DNA of 64,000 nucleotides from NCBI GenBank assembly GCA_018466975.1, contig CM031556.1, positions 496,001 through 560,000 on the forward strand. Direction: 5' to 3'. Both the position numbers and the translations under genes were made by a program. How positions within the stretch are numbered: the stretch's first letter is position 1; every line of letters begins with the position of its first letter. The stretch comes from Sparassis latifolia (lineage: Eukaryota; Basidiomycota; Agaricomycetes; Polyporales; Sparassidaceae). Positions 11,070 through 21,900 of the stretch are shown piece after piece. The notes beneath the pieces are model-generated. The model made no database searches. It saw nothing but the letters and a program-made list of their open reading frames with translations, and was not told where the DNA came from.

Positions 11070-12098
11070 TCAAATCGACAGCACGCAGCTATTCCAGAAA
11101 GCCACGCCGATGCCCAACGAGAAACTCGTTTCCAGCCATTCATCCAGCACGTCCATCCTGCCCGAGACCACCCGTGGCCTCACGAAAACCATGCCACGCC
11201 ACTTCCACCACCGCTTGACCTGCTGCACCACGTTCGGCGCTCTAGCACCAGTGCCCCCGCTGACGAGCGTGGAGAATCGCCCCAGCTTCTCGTCTACATC
11301 CGGCTTAGCCTCCCCGGTGGCAATATTTACAGTTACCGTGTCCTCTTCGGCGCATTGCACCAAATCGTCGAGGAACGGATTTGAATCCGATAGATCGCGA
11401 GAAGTATCAGAGTCACCACTGAAGTGTTCAACCTCCGGGATGCCCACTAGAACCACGAAATGCCGACTCGGTGTGCTGGGAGAGCGAGTCCTCATAGCCA
11501 AGTGCGAGAGGGATTGAGAGACGGGAAGGAAAATAGCTGGGTGATGTATACCTGTTGCCTGTGCAAGTGGAGCGCTGCGTACACCGAGTCCGAATGTACG
11601 GGCTCTCTGCGCTCGAGCACGGACTAGTCACTAAAACAGCTGTCGGAATTGAATGACCACGTCGACGCCCAAATAAGGGACTTACATCGACGCGAAGTAA
11701 AAATGTTCTTTGATCTGTGGGCTCGTCGTGAGTCGGCGCGGTTCTTTTTCGAGCATCTGTAGTGCATTTGGCTTCAAAACACAGAGATCGACCAGTAAGA
11801 TCAGCGATGCGCCGGAAGTCAGTGTTTGCGCGTGTTTATGGGAAACAATAACTGCACATCCTGCCTCACCATTTGTATCCAAGCAGAAGGGGAAAGATAG
11901 ATGCACCCTGCCCACGTCCAGCAGGATATTCTCCGGCTTGATGTCACAGTGCATGATGCGGGTGCTGTGGAGTGGACAAATTGCATAGATCGTGCACATC
12001 ATTCGATGACAGAGACAGCAGGGAAGGGGACTGATCAGCTCGATCTTCGTAGCGGAGCGTATTCGACGCGCGTCGCGCACAGACCCTCCAGTTCTTGA
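11070..12098 (-). pseudogene. Degenerate protein-kinase gene
   Basis: On the minus strand around 11940 the text reads RIMHCDIKPENILLD, a catalytic loop of a Ser/Thr kinase (HCD in place of the usual HRD). Downstream comes GASLILLVDL and then LQMLEKEPRRLTTSPQIKEH and FYFAS, like the last helices of an AGC-type kinase domain. The N-lobe (glycine loop, VAIK lysine, alphaC Glu) and the DFG-APE stretch are not found in any frame, so the domain is incomplete. A further open segment (11501-11070) could be a C-terminal tail: it contains DEKLGRFSTLVSGGTGARAP and QQVKRWWKWRGMVFVRP. Whether tail and kinase belong together is inference. It lies next to dispersed-element copy A. Confidence 0.45.
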
Positions 12099-12257
12099 TC
12101 TTCGATCACAGATTCCCCTGAAGACAATACTTCTACAAATGACGACAAAATAAAAGTAGATTCAGTTCCACAGCAAAAAGCTAATCATGATTACCGTCAG
12201 AAAATAGTAGTAATCATGATCGTTAAACAACTCGCGGATTCAGTAACTCAACAGAGG

Positions 12258-14065
12258 GAGACGCGTAGCGTAACGGAGCGTTACATCTATCCACGTGACC
12301 AGGACGCCTGACGCGTTTCGCGATGGCCACACTTGTCCGCCGCCATGCGCTCTCTTCCAACTCTAAGCTCTCCCTCATGAGAGGCAGAGCTTTCGAGGCT
12401 GAAATATTCGATTAATTACGTGCATTGGAGATGGCACAAGACATAACTGTTCAGAAGGGACTCGAGGTGACCCAGCCACATAAACCAACGCTGGAACGTG
12501 GCGGATGAAAGGAATTTAGGAAAGCGTGCGAGGCACGACTTGAATTGTCAGCCACCACGGCCACCTGTTTCTGAGTCACAATGGTCCGTGCGCAACAACG
12601 GAAAGGCATAAATGGGGCGCTAAACCCCGCAACACACCTTAAACTCGAACATGTATGTCCACCGTCCTCTCCTCAAAGCGCTACTCACCTGTCCTCTCTT
12701 TCCTCGTCACTTGCTTTCGCATGTCGCCTCTACCGCCACTGGTTATCAACATCTTCAGCTCGCAGGTGTACTAAGCACAGATGGCCACGCAAGAGGTACG
12801 TTCGTCATTGTGGCCACGGTCGTCTCTGCTCTACATGCTGACTCGCGGACACCGTCAGCCACTACAGCAAGACACTTCAAGAGCAACAAGAGAGACAAGG
12901 AAAGACAAATCGACATGAGCGACATCAGCAAGAATTCAGGCGGGTGGGTCGGCAAGACCGGCAAAGACTGGAGACACTTGAAGACGGTTGGGGCGGGAGG
13001 GTGGCCAAGACTAACTGAAGACTACTAGGAGGAAGACTGGTGGACGTTCAAGTTGGGGCGGGTGGTGGCAAGACCAACTGAACACAAGCGGACGGGTGGG
13101 TGGGCAAGATTAACGACGACTGACAACATTCGCAGGTGGTTGGGGCGGGTGGCGGGCAAGACCAACTGAAGAAAACGTGGCGGGCGGGCGGGCAAGATTG
13201 AAGACGACTGATGGACTTTAGCAGGTGGTTGGGGCGGGTGGCGGGCAAGACCAACTGAAGACGGCGGGTGGGTGGGCAAGACTAACGACGACTGATGCAC
13301 ATTAGCAGGTGGTTGGGGCGGGTGGTGGGCAAGACCAACTGAAGACGGCGGGTGGGTGGGCAAGATTAACGACGACTGACAACATTCGCAGGTGGTTGGG
13401 GCGGGTGGTGGGCAAGACCAACTGAAGACAATGTGGCTGGTGGACGGACAAGGTAACGACGACTGGTGCACATTAGCAGGCGGTTGGGGCGGGTGGTGGG
13501 CTAGACCAACTGAAGACAATGTGGCTGGTGGACGGACAAGGTAACGACGACTGATACACATTAGCAGGCGGTTGGGGTGGGTGGCGGGCAAGACCAACTG
13601 AAGACAACGTGGCGGGCGGCGGGGCAAGGTAACTGACGATCTGTAGGCGATTGGGGCGGGTGGTGGGCCAAGACTCAATATAGACAGCTCCTGAAGGCGG
13701 CTGGGGCGGGTGGTGGGCCAAGACCAGCGAAGGCCATGACAGCAAAATCGACAATGAGCAAGAGGTGGTGGGTGGGCCACGGATATAAGGTGCGTCCCCC
13801 CAGGTACGGGCCGACATGCGCTTTCGCTCATCGGTCCTGGCGCAGGCCTTTTCGTGGCCCTCGGGATAAGTACCCGCCGGCGCTCGCGACGAGCGCGGCA
13901 GGGAAACCAACGTGCGCCGAATAGTGCTTAGGTACTCTTCGATTGTCCATGTATATCCTGTCTTCGTAGTTGAGTCTGTTTATATCACATAACATCTGGT
14001 ATTTTCTCGTGTAATAAGACTCACGGAGATTGACATCACCATCTCTCTTCGCTCAAGCGTCAGAA
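12258..14065 (+). mobile_element. Dispersed 1.8-kb element, copy A
   Basis: This stretch matches 60345-58535 in reverse orientation along its length, with scattered substitutions and small indels. Shared landmarks in order: GAGACGCGT, CCACGTGACCAGGACG, GGCGGATG, CTGTTTCTGAGTCACAATGG, a 300-base segment around CGCAAGAGGTACGTTCGTC, an 84-bp minisatellite, GGATATAAGGTGCGTC and CCTGTCTTCGTAGTTGAGTC. The copies lose similarity near 12258 and 14065. No transposase, reverse transcriptase or terminal repeat was found, so it is a non-autonomous or unclassified repeat. Short frames are partly shared by both copies (start MVRAQQRKGIN) but break differently, suggesting no protein is conserved. Strand is arbitrary. 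Confidence 0.7.
12985..13735. repeat. 84-bp G-rich minisatellite in element copy A
   Basis: About ten tandem units of roughly 84 bases, each with the core GGTTGGGGCGGGTGGYGGGC, then AAGACCAACTGAAG, a second G-rich block such as GGCGGGTGGGTGGGC, and TAACGACGACTGA. Units vary by small indels. Each has two clusters of four or more G runs on the plus strand, so G-quadruplex potential is high. The proline-rich reading frame on the other strand is a by-product of the C-rich repeat. Confidence 0.85.
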
Positions 14066-14085
14066 CGTATGAAGAACACCACACC

Positions 14086-14550
14086 ATGCATCAACGTTTC
14101 AACGCTGAAGAATTTGGAACTTTCTTTAGCGGCGATCCCAATTTGTTGCAAATTTGCATTTCTGCTGATGGCAATAGTTTGATTGACATTCTGCTTCAAC
14201 GTTCAACCTTTGTAGCTCAGGAAATCTGCCTCTGGGATGGCGAGACTGTCCAGAATATAGGGAAACGCGCTCGTCATGAGTCATTCCATCACTTCAAGAA
14301 ACGCACCACCGTTATCACGCTCACTCAGCTGAAAGGTGACGAGTCAACGGAAGCCCACTTAGCACCAAGCGAGAGCGAGAAACACACCGAAGAAGGACAG
14401 CCGTTCGACGATTGCGACGACGCCGTGCCAGTAGCCGCCATGACCGCGTCTTTGTCCTTCAACCTTTCCATGTTCCTCGTTCACGTCAATATCGTCCTGT
14501 CCTCGAACAGAACGGTGTCGATGCGCAATTTCAAATCGCGATCGATATGA
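14086..14550 (+). CDS. Hypothetical protein, doubtful
   Basis: A single open frame of 154 codons beginning MHQRFNAEEFGTFFSGD directly after element copy A. It contains EICLWDGETVQNIGKRARHE and an acidic, Glu/Asp-rich middle. Composition is protein-like but there is no recognisable domain, and no splice-supported extension was found. It could be a small orphan gene or a remnant cut by the element. Confidence 0.3.
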   Translation: MHQRFNAEEFGTFFSGDPNLLQICISADGNSLIDILLQRSTFVAQEICLWDGETVQNIGKRARHESFHHFKKRTTVITLTQLKGDESTEAHLAPSESEKHTEEGQPFDDCDDAVPVAAMTASLSFNLSMFLVHVNIVLSSNRTVSMRNFKSRSI

Positions 14551-14752
14551 GCAATGCAATTAAGATAGGGCATACACGACTGGTTTGAGCGCCCGTGACA
14601 TTAGGTGACGTGAAATTCCTTACCATCCTGGCCATCTGCGCCTTTCCGCCTTTCCAGCAAGATTCCTGCGCGAGCTGTCTCCGCCCAGCTGTCTTCATCA
14701 ACACCATCCGAGCTCCAATTCTCTCTTCCGCACTTCCTATCTTTGACGTCCC

Positions 14753-16399
14753 ATGGCCATGCTCCTACCGACGATCACCGAGCGAGACACTTTCACCTCC
14801 CAGAGTACTGACTTAGAGCCAGATATAGAATGGAAGAATACAACCATCAAACAGATCGAGGCGTTGTTGCGGCCGGCGGTGGATGAAGCGAAAGCGCAGA
14901 GGGACAGAGGGCTGGGCATATATCCCTTGGACGATGCTACGAGGGAGAAGATCTGCAAGGAATACGACAGGACTATTGAGGGCATCAGGCGTCTGGCGCA
15001 GGAGCAGCTTATGCACGCACTGGAGCAGGAGAGGCAAACGCGTCGGTGGGCGGCAGGCGGCCCCTTGGATGTGGGTTGGAACGAGACGCTGGCTCGCGAG
15101 CAGCTCGGAATCCTGGACGGTATAAAGAGAAAGGGGAGTGTGCAACAGCATGATCTCAGTGTTGTCCAACACTCCGTTGATGACCAGAACAGAGACACCA
15201 CTGACGGACCATCGAGAAAGCGCAAAGAAGCTGAGAATAGACTGAAAGAGGCGGAGGCAAGGAGAAGAGACGATGAGATCAGACGCAAGGAGCAGGAATC
15301 GAGACGTAAGGAGCAGGAGGTTAATATGAAGGAAGAGGAGACCCGTAGGAAAGAGAAATACGTCAAGAGGAGAGAGGAGGAACTGCGTAGGCGTGAGGAA
15401 GACTTGGTCCGCAGGGAGCAAGAGGCTATATTGAAGGGGCAGGATGAGGATTTCCTCAAGCAGCAGGAGGAGATGTTCCGTCGTGCCGCCGAAGAGAGGA
15501 AGAGGCAAGATAGCATGGGCAGCACTTCTGACATCAGTCGACCCACGGCAGGACGTTCCCATGCTTCGGTACCTCCTTCGAATCCGTGGCCAATTCCCAA
15601 GAGCAGCAGCACGGCCTCTTCCTCGAGTTGGACGAGTTCAGCCTCTGGATGGTCTTCGTCCGGGCGCTCTAACGGCTCCGCCTATACCCAGACCTCGAAA
15701 CCCAGTTACGCCCCCAGCACGCCTACTGCCACATCTAGTCACACTGCCAGCACACCCTCTCCCAGTATGAAGCCTCCTCCGCAGGGAAGATCGACGGGTG
15801 GTTCAACGCCGACACAAAAGCAGAAGCAAGAGGAGGTGAAACAGAAGGAGGCAGAAGCAAAACGCAGAGAGGCTGAGGCAAAACGGAAGGAAGAGGAGAA
15901 GCGGCTGGAAGCCGAGGCAAAATGGAAGGTGGCTGAGGCTAAACGAAAGGAGGAGGAGGCGAGACGTGTAGCGGAGGAAGCCAGACGGAAAGAGGAGGAA
16001 GCCAGACGAATAGCACAGGAGGCGAAGCGCATGGCGGAGGAGGAGAGACGGAAGGAGGAGGAGAGAAAGCGCAAAGAAGCTGAGAATAGACTGAAAGAGG
16101 CGGAGGCAAGGAGAAGAGACGATGAGATCAGACGCAAGGAGCAGGAATCGAGACGTAAGGAGCAGGAGGTTAGCATGAAGGAAGAGGAGACCCGTCGGAA
16201 AGAGGAAGACATCAAGAGGAGAGAGGAGGAACTGCGTAGGCGTGAGGAAGACTTGGTCCGCAGGGAGCAAGAGGCTATATTGAAGGGGCAGGACGAGGAT
16301 TTCCTCGAGCAGCAGGAGGAGATGTTCCGTCGACGGTTGGCCACGGTACTACTCCGCGACCGTCACACCCATCATAGCATCATTACCGACAGTCAATGA
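14753..16399 (+). CDS. Charged coiled-coil protein with duplicated segment
   Basis: One uninterrupted 548-codon frame. Residues 1-150 are mixed (TIKQIEALLRPAVDEAKAQR, IYPLDDATREKICKEYD), probably a short helical domain. Residues about 155-245 and 438-527 are nearly identical Arg/Glu/Lys coiled coils (EAENRLKEAEARRRDDEIRR onwards, ending DEDFLxQQEEMFRR). Between them lies a Ser/Thr/Pro-rich linker with NPWPIPKSSSTASSSS, then another Ala/Glu/Lys/Arg helix. The C-terminus after the second copy is only 21 residues (RLATVLLRDRHTHHS). No enzyme motif. The layout suggests a structural or co-chaperone-like protein, but I do not recognise it. Confidence 0.65.
   Translation: MAMLLPTITERDTFTSQSTDLEPDIEWKNTTIKQIEALLRPAVDEAKAQRDRGLGIYPLDDATREKICKEYDRTIEGIRRLAQEQLMHALEQERQTRRWAAGGPLDVGWNETLAREQLGILDGIKRKGSVQQHDLSVVQHSVDDQNRDTTDGPSRKRKEAENRLKEAEARRRDDEIRRKEQESRRKEQEVNMKEEETRRKEKYVKRREEELRRREEDLVRREQEAILKGQDEDFLKQQEEMFRRAAEERKRQDSMGSTSDISRPTAGRSHASVPPSNPWPIPKSSSTASSSSWTSSASGWSSSGRSNGSAYTQTSKPSYAPSTPTATSSHTASTPSPSMKPPPQGRSTGGSTPTQKQKQEEVKQKEAEAKRREAEAKRKEEEKRLEAEAKWKVAEAKRKEEEARRVAEEARRKEEEARRIAQEAKRMAEEERRKEEERKRKEAENRLKEAEARRRDDEIRRKEQESRRKEQEVSMKEEETRRKEEDIKRREEELRRREEDLVRREQEAILKGQDEDFLEQQEEMFRRRLATVLLRDRHTHHSIITDSQ
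15214..15483 (+). repeat. 270-bp in-frame direct repeat, unit 1
   Basis: Matches 16063-16332 over 270 bases without indels and with only a handful of substitutions, within one coding frame. Encodes the first Arg/Glu coiled coil. Confidence 0.9.
16063..16332 (+). repeat. 270-bp in-frame direct repeat, unit 2
   Basis: Second unit of the duplication at 15214-15483. The sequence after it differs from that after unit 1, giving the protein a different, short end. Confidence 0.9.
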
Positions 16400-16541
16400 T
16401 TGAGAGTCTGAGACGCACTAATAATTGGCTCTTGCATAGTTTTGTTTCTGTCATCTTTCATCGTTTCAAACCCATCTGACTTGTTGTTTTGTACATTGGG
16501 TAGGTCAACGTTGATCTACGTGAAGCTATACGCTGCAGTTC

Positions 16542-17440
16542 TTACAATTTCTTCCAGACGATCATTCTCTCCCGTCCTACATGCGACTCCAGCTCGGTCT
16601 CAGGAACCTCGTCGTAGACCTTGTCCCAGCCAGCTCCGAGAGCCTCGGCATAGTGCTCAGGTCTGACGTAGAAAGGCGGGCCTGTGTCGCTCGGTGGGTC
16701 CAACGGGAAGACGAGCGTGATGAGATATCCACCCGATTTCACGATGGCAGACATCGTCTTGGCCCACTCATTTCGTTGGGAAGGCAGGATGGCGACAAAG
16801 AATCTATTCAGCATCCGGAGATGATTAATGGCTACTTGTCGTACACTTTCGAGGAACACACTCACGTGTAGTCGTACACGAGATCGAATTTCTGTCCAGC
16901 GGATCCACAAGCAAAAAAGTCGCCTAGTTCCATAGCCACCTTGACGGTCGGGGGCAGGTTCGATGACTTCACTAAGCTGGTGATGTCGGTGCGTGAATTA
17001 GTAGTGAATCTCGACCATGGCACGTCGTTTTGGCAAAAGACTCACGCGTTCGCAGCTTCGACCGCAGTGGGGGATATATCAATCGCAAGAGTGTCTAACC
17101 CGAGGCTGGTGGCGATAAAGATCGCATCGTATCCCTGTGTATGCATCTGTAAGCAGATTGGGTGCATTTTCTAACGTTGCTCACTCGACCACAGCCAGGT
17201 ACGAGAGCCTTTCCAGCCATAGGCAATTCAAGGGCCTTGGATTCTATGAATTTCTGCAAAGCCAGCTGGGGTTTCCCTATATCCCATGGGGTGACATTCT
17301 CTTGCCTGTGAACAGCGCTGAGCAATCTACTGAAGCAGAAGCCTCGGTTGGTATTACCAGGCTTTGTCCCACCCATCTTCGTGATTTTCTGCGATCAATT
17401 TTCGCAGTTGCTGCATCTGAATTCGAGGTTCTAATGCCAT
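16542..17440 (-). CDS. SAM-dependent methyltransferase, TPMT/thiol-halide methyltransferase family
   Basis: Five exons on the minus strand (17440-17358, 17305-17185, 17134-17046, 16976-16866, 16803-16542) give about 221 residues in frame. Motifs in order: NHEDGWDKAW, VTPWDIGKPQLALQKF, LVPGCGRGYDA (SAM-binding motif I), TLAIDISPTAVEAAN (motif II acid), KFDLVYDYTFFVAILP, SGGYLITLVFPLDPP, GPPFYVRPEHY. This is the fungal branch of the thiopurine methyltransferase superfamily, whose members methylate thiols, thiocyanate or halide ions; the actual substrate is unknown. Length is typical. Start taken at MALEPRIQMQQLRKLI; upstream in-frame codons exist but are not family-like. Confidence 0.85.
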
Positions 17441-18981
17441 AGGTTCGATACTGGTCAAAGCAGTGGTCTGGGTAGTCAAGCACTTAGAAAAACTGGCGAT
17501 ATCACAATTGTTCGTCCCTACATTTATGTGCGTTGGTTGGGATTGCGCGGTGTGGAGGGGAATCCTGCTTGAACGTCGGCGCGCAGTGATTCCAGAGGTC
17601 GACAATAAATTGTGTGGGCGCTGGCGCGAAGTGACAAGTGGGAGTGAAAAAGAGCGGGCCGCCGAAGTACGACGATTTTATTTAGAGGGACAAATAATCT
17701 TTCGTGTCGCTCTTCGTCGCGAGACCTTGCAGGTAGACTAGAGAGAACTAAGTTGAGAGAATCTTGGGTGAGAACTATAAGGTGGGGGGAAAAACCTGGC
17801 TATTCGAGGGAGAGCCGAGCTCCTTATATACATTTCTGCCCGTCCCGACGCTTTCTCAGCTCGGGACCTTCCTCGGGCTGTGATTCGTTCGTAGGTAGAA
17901 GATGGTAAGAGGCGATGACGACGATGACGCAACGTCCCAAGTGGGTACCGGAACGGGAAGGCGAGATACTAAGAAAGGAAACGCGGCGAACTCATGCTTC
18001 GGCACGACTTCAGGACTCTTCTCGGTGATCGGAAGACGACAGTGACTACCCGGGACGCAGTATCGCAACACCGCAGCTGGTCGCCGGCTGGCATCTTTTC
18101 ACAGTATTGCTGAGCTTCTTGGTGCACTCGGTGTGAACATCATCTGGAGACGGAGGCTGCCTACCCGGGCTTCCACTGCGCGGCTGTGTCGACACAGTAT
18201 GCACGTTGGCGGTCGGTCTCCGGCTGGCCTTCCTGTGGTTCGTGGTTCAACGTTTGATCGCCTAGGCTGGTTCCTCTAGTGAACTCGATATCCGATGGAC
18301 GACAGGCGTGCGATTTGAACCGGATATCGACGAGGTATACTTTCACAGTCCAACTAATGCACTTCACACTGGTCTTCGAAACGTGGTTGTCGCACTATAT
18401 CGTTGACCCGGATATGACAAAATTTGGCACTTCTGGTCCCGTTGTGCAATGCCTGACGCGATAGACTCCGGCATCCCATATAATGTTTCGATGGCATGTA
18501 GAATACCACAGGTATTTTTCTGGATTTTTTCGAGCTACGTTGAACATCGTAGAGAGATGCCGCTGTGTCGCACCGGCCAACCGCAATCATGCAATCGCAA
18601 ATTTTCTGCGATCCAACCAGGCCACATATATTTACCCAAAATTTGGAGCATCAAGCGTAGGCACACAGGCTTCTACATATCCAACCTTGAAGTGATCAGG
18701 TAACGAAATGGAGTTGCATAAAAACATTTGTCATTTCTGATATTTGGCATATCCGGGTCAACGATAGTAACGCCCTGAAACAAGGTCAATACTCAGCGTT
18801 AATCGGTTACAGGTGGTCGTTGGGCGTATGCTAGGGTGCAATCACACATTTTTCGAGGTATATATGGCTACACAATTTCACCAAGGTCCTTAACGATTGC
18901 GACCCTTGGCGGACTAATGGAGAGCAGAGCAGAACACGAGCGCAAGTACAGACACGAAAGATTCAACTAGTATCCGACCGC
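17441..18981. other. 1.5-kb region without a supported gene
   Basis: Between the methyltransferase start and the CAND1 stop. A TATATA-like stretch at about 17824 precedes a 47-codon frame at 17901 (MVRGDDDDDATSQVGTGTGR), possibly a first exon that I could not extend. The right part holds the inverted-repeat structure listed at 18396-18769. No tRNA-like cloverleaf found. Confidence 0.35.
18396..18769. repeat. Inverted-repeat pair, MITE-like
   Basis: TATATCGTTGACCCGGATATG at 18396-18416 (written here in 5'-3' order as 20 plus 1 bases) is mirrored by CATATCCGGGTCAACGATAG at 18749-18768, about 330 bases apart. Similarity extends loosely outward and inward (TGACAAAATTTGG versus CCAAATATCAG in reverse). 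The spacer is A/T-rich and has no coding signal. It resembles a small terminal-inverted-repeat element; target duplications were not identified. Confidence 0.4.
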
Positions 18982-21900
18982 TTACGCACCGACAAGCTCC
19001 ACGAAATCCTGCCCCCACTCGGACGACCTGCGTGTCGACTCGACCAACACATCGAAGCGTGGGCTGATGCCCTGCTGGCTGATCTTGCTGAGCGCGACGA
19101 TGGCCCGCAGCGTGCTGCGCTGGAGCTCCGCCGCGCGCTCCAAATCCTGCTTTACCGTGTCCTTTGTGACTGTCGCGCCTTTCATGCTCTTCTCCAGCGG
19201 CGGTGTGATGTCGTCCAGCCGCTGTGCGACTGCGGTCGGTGCCACCTGCGCAAGCCGGAAGAGCATCATGTGGCATATGACCTTCACCTCGTCTGACTCG
19301 TCCAAGAGCCCCGTCAATACGTGCCCGAGGAACTCGTGAAGATCCAACTTCGCCAAGCATGTGTCGAGCTATGGGAGAGCATGAGACATATTCATCACGC
19401 CACACACAGTTACGCACCAATGTGTACAGGGTCTCGTAGGCGGTCTTGCGAGGTTCAAGACCATCGTCGACCTTGTGTGTCCAGGGACCCATCTGTACTG
19501 TGCGGATGAGGTCTGGGTTAATCACTGTCTCCATGTACAAGTTTGGCAGGATGGTTGGGAGGTGATCTCGGATGAGATGGGGCTTGGACCGCGCTGCAGA
19601 GTTCAGGGCTTGGAGTGCTAGCCTCCGAACAGTCTACAATTGCCAGAACAGAACAAGGTGTCAATTATCTTGCAGATACGTGAGGTGAATGTTCACCATA
19701 CCAGATCAGAATCAGTGATCAAGGACAGGAAATCCATGAGCAACGAATTGAGCAGCTCGTCGTATGAATTTGCACTCTCTGCAAATGTGTACCGAATGGC
19801 AGACAAAACGGTTGCCCTTGCAGCAGGATTTTCGTCGCGAATTCGTTCCTACATTTGGAAGCGTTAATATGGATCATATCCCAAGGAGGAGAGACTTACA
19901 TGAAGTTGTGGCAAGTATCGTGCAGGATGTGTGGTGGTCAGCTTGCCAAGACAGGCTGCGGCGACATTGCGAGTGGTCTCTTCAGAGTTATCCGAGTTCT
20001 CAAACAGTGGCACCCAGAGCATATCGGCGACATTCTCGAGTTGACTATGTGAGCAGTGAGTCACTACCTGTAGTGATTGGTCAGTTCTCCAGACTCGAGT
20101 CAGCTTCAGTGTGGGCTGACCTCTTTGAGGGCATGCAACGCGAGCAGACGCTTCTCGGCATCGTGCTCGACAATCTTGACAATAACGGGAAGGAAGTGGT
20201 GAAGACTCCCGACAGACATATTGCCTGAGAGAACGATCAGCGTACATCGATCCGAGGTAAAAAATAATTACAAACCAGCCGCGAAAGCTGCAGCTGTTCG
20301 GATTTCCTCCTGTTCAGCTGTGAAACGTTCAATCGCAAAGTTGAAAATCTCGTGTTGAGGGGACATGTCACTACGAAGACACGTCATTGTAGTGAAACAC
20401 ATTGAGTTAGAGATTGAACATACATGAAACGACCGATTTCTCCCATCACGAGCAGGCTGAGCACCACCTGCGACGGTTTGGCCTTCGAAGCCGGCTACAA
20501 AAGCGATCGATTCAATGAGGAGCAGGACGATGAGCTGGGGTAGCTACGTACCTTCAGATGACGCGTGAACTCTGCAATCGTACCTGCAGCGACACCTCGC
20601 TGGCTCTTTACGACCTGGCCAATACACCTCGCGACGTTTGATTGGGATGCCTCGGCCTTAGGTGCCTGCTCGATGCTGATGACAAGATTGGGCACGACGT
20701 GCGTCGCAATTTGCATATCAGCTTCCACAAGCGTAGCGAAGAAGGCGAGCACGGATTCGAAGGCAGCACCAGATACAAGCGGTGAGTGTGCGATGATGTA
20801 GATGTCACTGAGAAGCCCCTGTTCGACCTCCGGGAATGTAGTGGAAGGCGCTAGCTCGAGCAGAAGGGCGACAATCGCCAGAGCTTGGGCCAAGAGAGAT
20901 ATGTCGGTGTTGGTGATGTAGATCTTCAACACAGGTATCAAGACTGACGGAAGATCGGTAGGAATACAGACTTTGTATCTACAAGGGAGTTAGCGCAGGC
21001 GAAGTATCGGGACCCAGCTTACTGACCTTCTCAGGAGCGCATCCAAACATGTGAACATATCGCTCTTGCCTGTACGACCGCTCTTCTTCAGTAGAATCAC
21101 CAGCCACTGTATGCACCCATTCACCCAGTCGTCGCCGATCTCGACTTCACGCGCCACCCGTGTGATGACCTGCACCGCACCATCCGTCCGTCCGGTGGTC
21201 CTGCACATCGCGTCCCATTCCCTCCTGTTCTTGGTCTTGACCATGTCTGTCGCACATATCCACAGGTCGCCGATGCAGTTCTCCGCGCACGCGCGTACCT
21301 CGGCGTCTGTGTCGTGGTTGCTCAGTCGTTGGGTGGCCTCGGTATACACGCGGTCAACCCACTCGCCGCTCTTCACGGGCTGCATCGCGCCCAGCAGCGC
21401 AGAAAAGACACGGAATGACTCAGACACCAACCGAGGGTGCTTTTCGTTCAGCGACTTGAGGAGGATAGGAGTAATACTGTCCAACGACCCAGCGAACATC
21501 GGCGGAGAGTGCGTCTTGAAGAACAGTGCGATGAAGGACATGCACGTGACATGCAATGTCGACGCGTTCGTCTTCGACGACTGCGACAGGACGGCCTTGG
21601 TCGTCGCAATGATCTGTGCAGCCTGGCTCGACAAGCAACCAGGTAGTACGCTGAGCAGCTCGCGCAGCAGCGTAAAGCCTGCTTGCAGGGTTGCAGGTGC
21701 CGTCTTTGGCGACTTGAGCTGGCTCAGCAGGGCCTTCGCCAAAGCGGGCACCTGAGAGCGGAGGAGAGTATACGGCATCTCTTCGATATCCATTCCCTCG
21801 TCATCTTTCCGCTTCCTCTTACCGCCAATGGTGGATTCACCGTCCTTGGATTGAGGGAGGCCACCGTACAGGCGAGTTTGATTCAATAAGATGCCGTAAG

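Noticed and set aside
11370..11400. GGATTTGAATCCGAT as a possible tRNA T-arm
   Set aside because: No matching D-arm, anticodon arm or acceptor stem around it, and the stretch is coding-like on the minus strand.
12985..13735. Array of repeats considered as CRISPR
   Set aside because: Units are contiguous variants of one another with no unique spacers, and the genome is fungal.
13025..13831. 268-codon proline/histidine-rich frame on the minus strand
   Set aside because: It is the translation of the C-rich strand of the 84-bp minisatellite, with frame kept only because the unit is a multiple of three; matching frames appear in copy B.
14737..15612. Serine/leucine-rich minus-strand frame of 291 codons
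   Set aside because: Antisense shadow of the Arg/Glu coiled-coil gene; appears again opposite the second duplicated unit.
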